A stretch of DNA of 30,541 bases from a virus. Shown here in pieces: positions 25,076-30,541 of this stretch. The translations under genes and the position numbers were made by a program. The stretch lies in the IMG/VR virus record IMGVR_UViG_3300042298_002676, positions 1-30,541 of that record, one strand, 5' to 3'. The notes under the pieces are model-generated. The model was not told where the DNA came from. It did not search any database and saw only the letters and a list, made by a program, of their open reading frames with translations. Positions within the stretch are counted from its first letter, which is position 1, and the number at the start of each line of letters is the position of its first letter.

Positions 25076-25981
25076 ATGAATGACCATATATTTAATGACC
25101 ATATATTTATAGCGATTCCAGCTTTTAACGAAAAGTTTACGCACATAACTGTAGAAGATGCTTTTGCAAAGGCGGATAACCCACACAATGTATATATTGG
25201 AATCTTTAACCAGAAAACAAACAACCTTGAATTTGAAGATTTTTCTGGTTACAAAAATGTGAGATGCGTTAATGTAACATATAAAAATCCACTAGGTCTT
25301 GGGCTGGCTAGGGTAGCTGCAGCAAGTCTTTTAGAAGATGAAGAATATTTTTTGCAGCTAGATGCACACACAATTTTTGCAAAAGGCTGGGACACACGAT
25401 TGCTAGGCGACCTAAAGGAGTTATTGCAGTATTGCGATAAACCTTTGATATCGCAATCGTTAGCTTGGCATCGTGAAAAAGATTATTTCGATAATGATCA
25501 AGCTTACATAAAAAACTTTTATGGAATTAAAGCTTACCCTCTTTATAGGGAAGGAGATGTTAAGACTCATCCAGACCATTCTAGAGAGTCGGAAGAAAAG
25601 ATTCTTGGAAAATTTCTTGAGCACTACCTTTGTTATGGTGGTTTCTTATTCGGCGAATCAAAATTTTTATATGATATTTCTTATAATCCATTTATATTAA
25701 TGGATCCAGAGCAAGAAATAACAGCTCTTAGAGCATCCACTAGAGGTTATAGGTTTTTTAGTTCAGACATAACACCTATATCCACATTGGGTAAAGGCGA
25801 ACATGGCGGTTTCACAGAAGAAAAATATAAAGATGATATTAAATATGAATTTTTAAGGTATGATTTTGATCAGACCAGAAAAGGCTGGCATGGCAAAAGA
25901 TTTTATCAAGGTCTAAATTTTGGTTTTTGGGGAGCTGAAACAAAAGAACTATATGATGAATATTTTAAAAAAATACTATAA
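25076..25981 (+). CDS. GT60-like polypeptide N-acetylglucosaminyltransferase
   Basis: A 301-residue GT-A enzyme. 'FIAIPAFNE' (11-19) starts the fold. 'YFLQLDAHTIFAKGWD' (91-106) matches the 'LQIDSHxxFxxGWD' signature of the GlcNAc family (PF11397, GT60), with Asp96 and His98 as the DxH metal site. 'LGLGLARVAAASLLEDEEYF' just before it matches the family's 'AR..a..ly..E.y' helix. 'MDPEQEITALRASTRGYRFF' (209-228) matches its 'EE..la.R..trGy' segment. Known GT60 members add alpha-GlcNAc to hydroxyproline of Skp1 or to Thr of trypanosome mucins. So a protein acceptor, possibly a virion protein, is plausible here. Its ribosome site is weak. A tandem 15-base duplication lies at the N-terminus. Confidence 0.75.
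   Translation: MNDHIFNDHIFIAIPAFNEKFTHITVEDAFAKADNPHNVYIGIFNQKTNNLEFEDFSGYKNVRCVNVTYKNPLGLGLARVAAASLLEDEEYFLQLDAHTIFAKGWDTRLLGDLKELLQYCDKPLISQSLAWHREKDYFDNDQAYIKNFYGIKAYPLYREGDVKTHPDHSRESEEKILGKFLEHYLCYGGFLFGESKFLYDISYNPFILMDPEQEITALRASTRGYRFFSSDITPISTLGKGEHGGFTEEKYKDDIKYEFLRYDFDQTRKGWHGKRFYQGLNFGFWGAETKELYDEYFKKIL
25079..25108 (+). repeat. Perfect 15-base tandem duplication at glycosyltransferase start
   Basis: AATGACCATATATTT occurs twice in direct succession (25079-25093 and 25094-25108). It encodes Asn-Asp-His-Ile-Phe twice just before the first beta strand of the enzyme. Because 15 is a multiple of three, copy-number change would lengthen or shorten the N-terminus without breaking the frame. 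Confidence 0.9.
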
Positions 25982-26012
25982 TATTTTTACACAACAATAG
26001 AAAGAAGATAAA

Positions 26013-26414
26013 ATGTCAGATCAATTTAATGTTTATTTATACAACGCAGAAGTAATTAAAGTAGTAGATGGAGATACGTTCAAGATAAATATTGATCTTG
26101 GATTCGAAGTACACCTTGGGCCAAAGAGCGTAAGACTTTATGGCGTTAACACCCCCGAAAGTCGTACTACAAACCTTGAAGAAAAGAAGATGGGACTCGC
26201 TGCAAAAGAATTTACTGATCAATGGATTAAAAAAGCTGGTAGTAAGGTGAAGATAGAAACAATTCTAGATAAGAATGAAAAGTATGGTAGAATACTTGCT
26301 AGAGTATGGAACGAAGCTGGCGAATGTCTTAACACAGAAATTGTTAAGGCTGGACTAGCTAGAGAATACTTTGGCGTAGGCGACAAAACTTTTAATGAAT
26401 TTAAGAAGGCATAA
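26013..26414 (+). CDS. Staphylococcal-nuclease-like (SNase/thermonuclease) protein
   Basis: A 133-residue Ca2+-dependent nuclease-fold protein. 'VIKVVDGDTFKI' (14-25, Asp21), 'VRLYGVNTPES' (40-50) and 'EKYGRILARVW' (89-99, Arg93) are the SNase motifs. The residue equivalent to Asp40 of S. aureus nuclease is Asn46, as in some other family members; Arg41 and Glu49 are retained. No signal peptide, so it acts inside the infected cell, possibly on host DNA or RNA. It shares its last base region with the next start (ATAATG). Confidence 0.85.
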   Translation: MSDQFNVYLYNAEVIKVVDGDTFKINIDLGFEVHLGPKSVRLYGVNTPESRTTNLEEKKMGLAAKEFTDQWIKKAGSKVKIETILDKNEKYGRILARVWNEAGECLNTEIVKAGLAREYFGVGDKTFNEFKKA

Positions 26415-26818
26415 TGCAAACATTTTTACCATACGCAGATCTACAAGAATCAGTTCGGGTATTAGATTATCGTAGACTTGGCAAGCAGCGCGTAGAAACT
26501 TTTCAAGTTTTAAACATATTACTTGATCGTACACCAACAAAAGGTTGGAGAAATCACCCAGTAACACGTATGTGGTCAGGCTACGAATCTGCTCTACAGG
26601 TTTACCAGAATTATACTATCCAAGAATGGATCAATAGAGGGTATAAAAACAACATGCAGTTTGAGGAAATATTAATTCCGTCTCCACAAATGCCGAGCTG
26701 GTTTGGCGATGAAGAATTCCACAGATCACATAGGTCTAACTTATTAAGAAAAGACTATGAATATTATAGCCAATTTTTTGATGAGCCCACAGACCTAGAA
26801 TATAGTTGGCCAGTATGA
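26414..26818 (+). CDS. MSMEG_6728 / Pyr_excise family protein
   Basis: A 134-residue protein. 'MQTFLPYADLQESVRVLDYR', then 'RLGKQRVETFQVLN' and 'GWRNHPVTRMWSGYESALQV' match the N-terminal region of the MSMEG_6728 family, common in actinobacteria and annotated through PF03013 (T4 endonuclease V-like pyrimidine dimer glycosylase). The catalytic Thr2 of T4 DenV is not clearly conserved: here the second residue is Gln and the third Thr. A DNA-repair role is inferred from the family. Its stop overlaps the next start (ATGA). Confidence 0.8.
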   Translation: MQTFLPYADLQESVRVLDYRRLGKQRVETFQVLNILLDRTPTKGWRNHPVTRMWSGYESALQVYQNYTIQEWINRGYKNNMQFEEILIPSPQMPSWFGDEEFHRSHRSNLLRKDYEYYSQFFDEPTDLEYSWPV

Positions 26819-27222
26819 GTGTTACAGTTTATTTAGCTGGTGCAATGGATTACGTAGGCGACTATGCTCTTGGCTGGAGAAAAGAAGCTACCGAGCTTCT
26901 TAAGCAGAGAGACTATAAGGTTCTTGACCCTACTTCTATATCAGAAGACGATACTATGTCAGCTGAAGAAATAGTGCAAAAAAATCTGTTTATGCAGAAA
27001 CGATCAGACATTTTGCTGGTAGAATACATGCTAGAAGATAGAGCCTACATAGGCACTGACTTCGAAATGGCATACGCAAAACTAAACGATCAACCCGTAA
27101 TAGTCATATGCTCAAAGCAAAATAGTGATCGACCCTATATGAAATATATGTCGACAAAACTTGCTGACAGCGTTGCCGATGCTGTAGAATACATATCAAC
27201 ACATTATCCAACAAACCAATAA
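26815..27222 (+). CDS. Nucleoside 2-deoxyribosyltransferase-like protein
   Basis: A 135-residue protein. ATG 26815 overlaps the previous stop by four bases; a TTG at 26806 is in frame but less likely. 'VYLAGAMDY' (5-13), 'KRSDILLVEYM' (62-72) and 'GTDFEMAYA' (80-88, Glu84 at the nucleophile position) match the PF05014 fold. Members of this family cleave or exchange the base on deoxynucleosides or deoxynucleotides. It fits the nucleotide-metabolism theme with nrdJ and thyX, as a salvage or dNMP-hydrolase step. Confidence 0.78.
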   Translation: MSVTVYLAGAMDYVGDYALGWRKEATELLKQRDYKVLDPTSISEDDTMSAEEIVQKNLFMQKRSDILLVEYMLEDRAYIGTDFEMAYAKLNDQPVIVICSKQNSDRPYMKYMSTKLADSVADAVEYISTHYPTNQ

Positions 27223-27232
27223 AGGAAAAAAA

Positions 27233-27415
27233 ATGTCAGAGAATAAGTTCAAATACTTTACAGTAGAAACTGTAACTGTAGTAAAAGCTAATAGCAAAAC
27301 AGATGCAGAAAAGCTTGCAATGGGCCGTCGTGGTGTAGCAGGAGAAGTAATTCTCAAGACCACAGACGTTGAAAGAATCAGTGCAATCCAAGCTCGTAAG
27401 CACATCGTTATTTAA
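27233..27415 (+). CDS. Small hypothetical protein (60 aa)
   Basis: A 60-residue protein starting at ATG 27233, behind AAAGGA. It reads as two beta strands ('FKYFTVETVTVVKA') and a helix ('SKTDAEKLAMGRRG'), ending in a basic Arg-Lys-His patch. No known family. It sits just before the perfect terminator hairpin, so it is the last gene of the preceding transcript. Confidence 0.5.
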   Translation: MSENKFKYFTVETVTVVKANSKTDAEKLAMGRRGVAGEVILKTTDVERISAIQARKHIVI

Positions 27416-27433
27416 TTATCATTATTAGCAATC

Positions 27434-27472
27434 ACCAAGCGTGGGGTTCGTCCCCACGCTTGGTTTATCTTT
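27434..27472 (+). terminator. Perfect 13-bp hairpin with T-rich tail
   Basis: ACCAAGCGTGGGG (27434-27446) pairs perfectly with CCCCACGCTTGGT (27452-27464) around TTCGT, followed by TTATCTTT. This is a strong rho-independent terminator shape. It lies just before the AAGG ribosome site of the next gene and may also insulate that gene's transcript. Confidence 0.82.
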
Positions 27473-27482
27473 AAGGAAAAAG

Positions 27483-28193
27483 ATGATTTACGGATTAGTC
27501 GTAGCCAGAAACGAAGAAGATAGGTATTTAGAAAAATTCCTACAAAGATTATCTACACAGGTAGATAAGATAATATTTACAGATGATTGCTCAACTGACA
27601 ATACTGTAGAAATAGCCAAGAAGTATGCAGAGGTATACTCTACTTCTGAGAATATGTTCATAAAGCACGAGGGCGCTCTTAGAGCAGAAGCTTGGGCTAA
27701 TCTTGGTAAGCACGCAAAGCCAGGTGACTGGGTTGTGGCAATAGATGCAGACGAGATGCTGTATACAATGGATAATGAGTCCATAAAAGACACACTAGAT
27801 AAGTCTCCATTCGATGTAGTCAATGTTAGAAGATGCGAAATGTGGGATGAAAATTGTTACAGAGTAGACAAGATGTGGGCCCCACATAACACTACTAGAA
27901 TTTTTAGGTATGCAACTAATGGAGTCTATAAAGATAAAAGATTAGCTTGCGGATCTGAACCAACCTACGTAGATGAATGGGTAAGACGTGGTAATTTTTG
28001 GTACGAGAACCCATTCGTAATGCAGCACTTAGGTTATGCAAGACTAGAAGATAGAGTATCAAAGCACGAGCGTTACATGACCCTTGATAAGGGTGAGTTT
28101 CATAACATAATACACTTACAATCAATATTGGATAATAACCCAACTTTAATTAATTGGGGTATTTTTGGAAACAAAGAGGTAAACCTAAAATGA
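27483..28193 (+). CDS. Second family 2 (GT-A) glycosyltransferase
   Basis: A 236-residue GT2-type enzyme. ATG 27483 is chosen because AAGG lies seven bases upstream; an earlier in-frame start at 27441 falls inside the terminator stem. 'MIYGLVVARNEEDRYLEKF' opens the fold. 'FTDDCSTDNTVEI' (32-44) and the metal-binding 'IDADEML' (87-93) follow. 'TTRIFRY' and 'HLGYARLEDRVSKHERYM' near the C-terminus are typical of GT2 enzymes that glycosylate from nucleotide-sugar donors. No membrane segment. Acceptor unknown. Confidence 0.85.
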   Translation: MIYGLVVARNEEDRYLEKFLQRLSTQVDKIIFTDDCSTDNTVEIAKKYAEVYSTSENMFIKHEGALRAEAWANLGKHAKPGDWVVAIDADEMLYTMDNESIKDTLDKSPFDVVNVRRCEMWDENCYRVDKMWAPHNTTRIFRYATNGVYKDKRLACGSEPTYVDEWVRRGNFWYENPFVMQHLGYARLEDRVSKHERYMTLDKGEFHNIIHLQSILDNNPTLINWGIFGNKEVNLK

Positions 28194-28813
28194 CAATCAT
28201 AAATAGCAAAGAAACAATAAAAGAATTGACTTATAAAATGTCAAGAAAAGAGCGCTTTGCTTTTGTTAACTTTTCTAGATCAGCACTGCTTGCTGCAACC
28301 GGAAAGATACCATCAGAAAAAAGACCTCCTAAGCCTTTTGTAAAGTCGATAGTCAATGCTTTAGAAGTAAAGAACAGCAACTATATGAAAGCTATCCCTA
28401 CTCATATGATTGGCCAAGGGTCTGGTTTTTCCGTGAGCGAGATCAAGAGTCTTGATAACGAAAAGATATATGATGCAGGGATGTTAGAATATTATTATGT
28501 TTCTAAAAAAGATATTTTTGATTCATTTGTTGAGCATTACATTAAATATAGTTCAACACTAGTAGTTTCTTTTCATGAGAAAAAGACTATACAAAAAGTC
28601 ATAGGATCACCTAAGCATTACTTGCAGGTTCCATACAATGACTTTTATGATAAGCTAGACTCAATTTATGAATCTATAATAGCTCATGAAAATATAGACT
28701 ACTGCATTCTCGACTGCCCAGTTCTAGCGTCCGCGTTAGCTCCTAAAATTTGGGAAAATTCAAACATGTCTATATTAGACTTTGGAAAAGTATTTACCAT
28801 AGCTAGCAAGTAG
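28190..28813 (+). CDS. Possible GT-D-like glycosyltransferase or unknown protein
   Basis: A 207-residue protein. ATG 28190 overlaps the previous stop (ATGA) and follows GAGG about nine bases upstream. The layout 'RFAFVNFSRSALLAATG' early and 'YCILDCPVLASALAPKIW' then 'MSILDFGKVF' at the end recalls the GT-D (DUF1792-type) fold, where a similar strand-helix-strand ends in 'DiGk'. The GT-D Asp-Gly-Glu motif is not present. 'LVVSFHEKKTIQKVIG' and 'YLQVPYNDFYDKLDSIY' are internal strand-helix units. The partner position after a GT2 gene supports a sugar-related role, but the assignment is tentative. Confidence 0.45.
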   Translation: MTIINSKETIKELTYKMSRKERFAFVNFSRSALLAATGKIPSEKRPPKPFVKSIVNALEVKNSNYMKAIPTHMIGQGSGFSVSEIKSLDNEKIYDAGMLEYYYVSKKDIFDSFVEHYIKYSSTLVVSFHEKKTIQKVIGSPKHYLQVPYNDFYDKLDSIYESIIAHENIDYCILDCPVLASALAPKIWENSNMSILDFGKVFTIASK

Positions 28814-28818
28814 TCCTT

Positions 28819-29481
28819 ATGCGAAGAGGTTCAAGTCCGCATAAAGACAACGATGATACCGAATACATGGTAGACTTGCTTATGGAAACGTCTATGTCCT
28901 TGACTGAAATAGCCAAGGAATTAGGTTGGACAATCAACGCTTTAAATAAGAAGATCAATCAGTTAGGGCTTAACTGGGTAAAAACTAGACACAAAAAAAT
29001 GTCTAGAGGTCAGGCAGCCTTGACTGATATAATGCAAAAGCTATTGCCTAATGAATCCATAGTGAGCGAACACCATATTGGCGATAGGTTGAAGCTTGAT
29101 ATATACTGCCCTAAGTATAAGATAGCTGCAGAGTATCATGGCCGTCAGCACTTTTATTATACTGGAAGATTCTTTAATTCAAAAGAAGATTTTGAAGAAG
29201 CTGTTCAGAGAGACGAAAAAAAAGCAAGACTTTGTCAAGAACAGGGTATAGCTCTTTTAGTTTTTAGGTATAATGACAAGCTCACAGAAGAAGCGGTATT
29301 CTCTAGAATACTTGAAGCGATAAAAAACTATGTTCCGTCAGAAGAAAAGGTTAATAAATATAGCAAGAATAAGATATCTGAAAGTAGCTTCTATCAAGAC
29401 GCAAAAAAAAGATATAATACTATCCAAAGAAAAAGATATAAAGAGCTAAAGGAAAAAAATGGCAACAGAAGAAAACAATAA
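28819..29481 (+). CDS. HTH plus PD-(D/E)XK-type endonuclease
   Basis: A 220-residue protein starting at ATG 28819. Residues about 25-55 form a helix-turn-helix ('MSLTEIAKELGWTINALNKK'). The nuclease part has Asp94 ('LKLDIYCPKYKIAAEYHG'), Glu105, Gln110-His111 and Asp132, then 'GIALLVFRYND'. This is the D...E-x-H-G-x-Q-H arrangement of Vsr/PD-(D/E)XK-like phage endonucleases, including several homing-type enzymes. The tail is very Lys/Arg-rich and may bind DNA. It overlaps the helicase gene by 23 bases. Either a genome-maintenance nuclease (resolvase-like) or a free-standing homing enzyme. Confidence 0.7.
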   Translation: MRRGSSPHKDNDDTEYMVDLLMETSMSLTEIAKELGWTINALNKKINQLGLNWVKTRHKKMSRGQAALTDIMQKLLPNESIVSEHHIGDRLKLDIYCPKYKIAAEYHGRQHFYYTGRFFNSKEDFEEAVQRDEKKARLCQEQGIALLVFRYNDKLTEEAVFSRILEAIKNYVPSEEKVNKYSKNKISESSFYQDAKKRYNTIQRKRYKELKEKNGNRRKQ

Positions 29482-30541
29482 CAATTATCCGATTGAATAT
29501 CAGATATTTGCGCTATGCCTAAGACACCCTGGTTCAATAAACTTTTTTCATGAGAACTTAAAGGCAGAGATAGTAGGAATAAACCATGGAGAAAATGGTG
29601 TCTTCGAATTCTATAACGCAATCCTGGCTTTCCATAAAGCAACTCAGCTAGATATAGTAGATCCAATAGCTTTTAGATCTTGGCTACAAACAGAGACTGA
29701 AATATATGAAGCTTTAGGTGGGCATGTAGGCACCCAGGCTATGTTTGACATATTAATGAACATAGACTTGTCGAGTGCAGAGTCAATACTAAAAGTCATA
29801 GAGCACAAGGCTAATAAAAGAAAACAGATAGACTATCTACAAGAGCTACAGATTTTAATCACACAAAAATCAAGCAAATCAGATGAAGACATAGAAAGAA
29901 TATCTGTTTTAACTAACAAGATTAGAGAATTAGAAAATGAGATTAACTATAATCCATTAGAGAATGTTACTACAGCAAGTGATATAGCTGGTAGAGCAGA
30001 AGAGCTGTTGGTAATACCAAATTTTTTACCAACTCAATTCAAGTCACTTAATAGAGCGATGGGCTATACAGATGAGGGAGGCTTCTTTAAGGGGGCCGTG
30101 CACGCTATCATAGCCCCTTCTGGCAAGGGCAAAAGCACGTTTGCTAAGTGCCTAGTAAACCATTGGGTTGAGGTTGGTTATTCAGCGTTGTTCATTAACT
30201 TCGAAGAAGCGATATCCCACTGGGAGAGAGTTCTGATGACCCAAATTATAGGACAAAATGTTTATTCCGAAGCAGGTAAGTGGTCTCAGCAAGAAAAAGA
30301 TAAGCACCTAAAAACATTTAAAGACAAGATGGAGCAGTGGGGGGACCGATTCATGGTGAGACATGATCCGGAAACTCCATACTTTGAGGACCTAGAGAGA
30401 TGGCTTAGAGACATTATGGGGCACAATGCTAAGCTGCCAGACGTAATTGTAATTGATACCATACAATCGATGTTCACCCGAGGCGGAAAAGGTAAGCCAA
30501 GATGGGGCGAATTTGAAGAGATGATGGTTCGCCTAGAGAAG
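29459..30541 (+). CDS. DnaB-family replicative helicase, 3' end outside window
   Basis: The 5' part of a replicative helicase: 361 residues, still open at the right edge. ATG 29459 has AAGGA about seven bases upstream. The N-terminal ~150 residues are helical ('EYQIFALCLRHPG', then a helical hairpin). Walker A is 'APSGKGKST' (219-227), followed by 'SALFINFEEA' and Walker B 'DVIVIDTIQSM' ending in Asp333 (about 328-337). This is a RecA-type ATPase of the DnaB/T7 gp4-like group. It unwinds phage DNA at the fork; the adjacent endonuclease suggests a replication-recombination operon. Confidence 0.85.
   Translation, partial: MATEENNNNYPIEYQIFALCLRHPGSINFFHENLKAEIVGINHGENGVFEFYNAILAFHKATQLDIVDPIAFRSWLQTETEIYEALGGHVGTQAMFDILMNIDLSSAESILKVIEHKANKRKQIDYLQELQILITQKSSKSDEDIERISVLTNKIRELENEINYNPLENVTTASDIAGRAEELLVIPNFLPTQFKSLNRAMGYTDEGGFFKGAVHAIIAPSGKGKSTFAKCLVNHWVEVGYSALFINFEEAISHWERVLMTQIIGQNVYSEAGKWSQQEKDKHLKTFKDKMEQWGDRFMVRHDPETPYFEDLERWLRDIMGHNAKLPDVIVIDTIQSMFTRGGKGKPRWGEFEEMMVRLEK

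Noticed and set aside
25977-25982. TATAAT before the SNase-like gene as a promoter
   Set aside because: It overlaps the last codons of an AT-rich gene and has no -35 or extended -10 support.
22619-28813. ThyX plus glycosyltransferases as a DNA base-hypermodification pathway
   Set aside because: No thymidylate-type hydroxymethylase, DNA kinase or other modification gene is seen. The GT60-like signature favours a protein acceptor. It remains an alternative, not the preferred reading.
1-30541. tRNA genes, CRISPR arrays, integrase or attachment sites
   Set aside because: I looked for cloverleaf-like stretches, evenly spaced repeats and recombinase motifs and found none convincing.

Overview
The window looks like part of a low-GC, tightly packed double-stranded DNA tailed-phage genome. 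All convincing genes lie on the plus strand, most start codons touch or overlap the previous stop, and a long virion-structure block is followed by nucleotide-metabolism, glycosyltransferase and replication genes. The host is probably an actinobacterium. This is an inference from an MSMEG_6728-like (Pyr_excise) protein, a B12-dependent class II ribonucleotide reductase, ThyX, and a small two-helix membrane protein resembling actinophage proteins. The low GC would suit phages of low-GC freshwater actinobacteria. No integrase, tRNA, CRISPR array or insertion sequence was seen.

Left block (about 1-18335): large virion proteins, probably tail, baseplate or adsorption components. The first is Ser/Thr/Tyr-rich with Ig-like (Big_1-type) repeats and probably continues off the left edge. 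The second carries a glutamine-amidotransferase-like Rossmann segment and a peptidoglycan-binding-type domain. Then come four proteins with one shared plan (N-terminal helices, discoidin-like beta-sandwich, a 'W-I/L-P-I' beta segment, a common C-terminal strand pattern) that look like tandem paralogues. One of these is split by an apparent +1 frame change near 12110-12120.

Middle (18336-19435): a gene with its own -10 box and strong Shine-Dalgarno, encoding a protein with internal ~32-residue repeats, probably abundant; then a two-helix membrane protein overlapping it, and a hairpin.

Right block (19436-30541): an unknown gene, nrdJ, thyX and several small unknown or membrane proteins. Then three glycosyltransferases (two GT2-like and one resembling the GT60 polypeptide GlcNAc-transferases), a possible GT-D-like protein, an SNase-like nuclease, a Pyr_excise-family protein, a nucleoside deoxyribosyltransferase-like protein, an HTH plus PD-(D/E)XK-type endonuclease and the start of a DnaB-family helicase.

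The most interesting signal is a possible virion O-glycosylation system. Ala/Ser-Thr-Pro tripeptides, written with many different synonymous codons, are strongly over-represented in several virion proteins (at least eight Ala-Thr-Pro in the first protein, three in a 132-residue one). The same window encodes a relative of enzymes that attach GlcNAc to Thr or hydroxyproline, plus further glycosyltransferases that could extend the sugar. The link is inferred, not shown.
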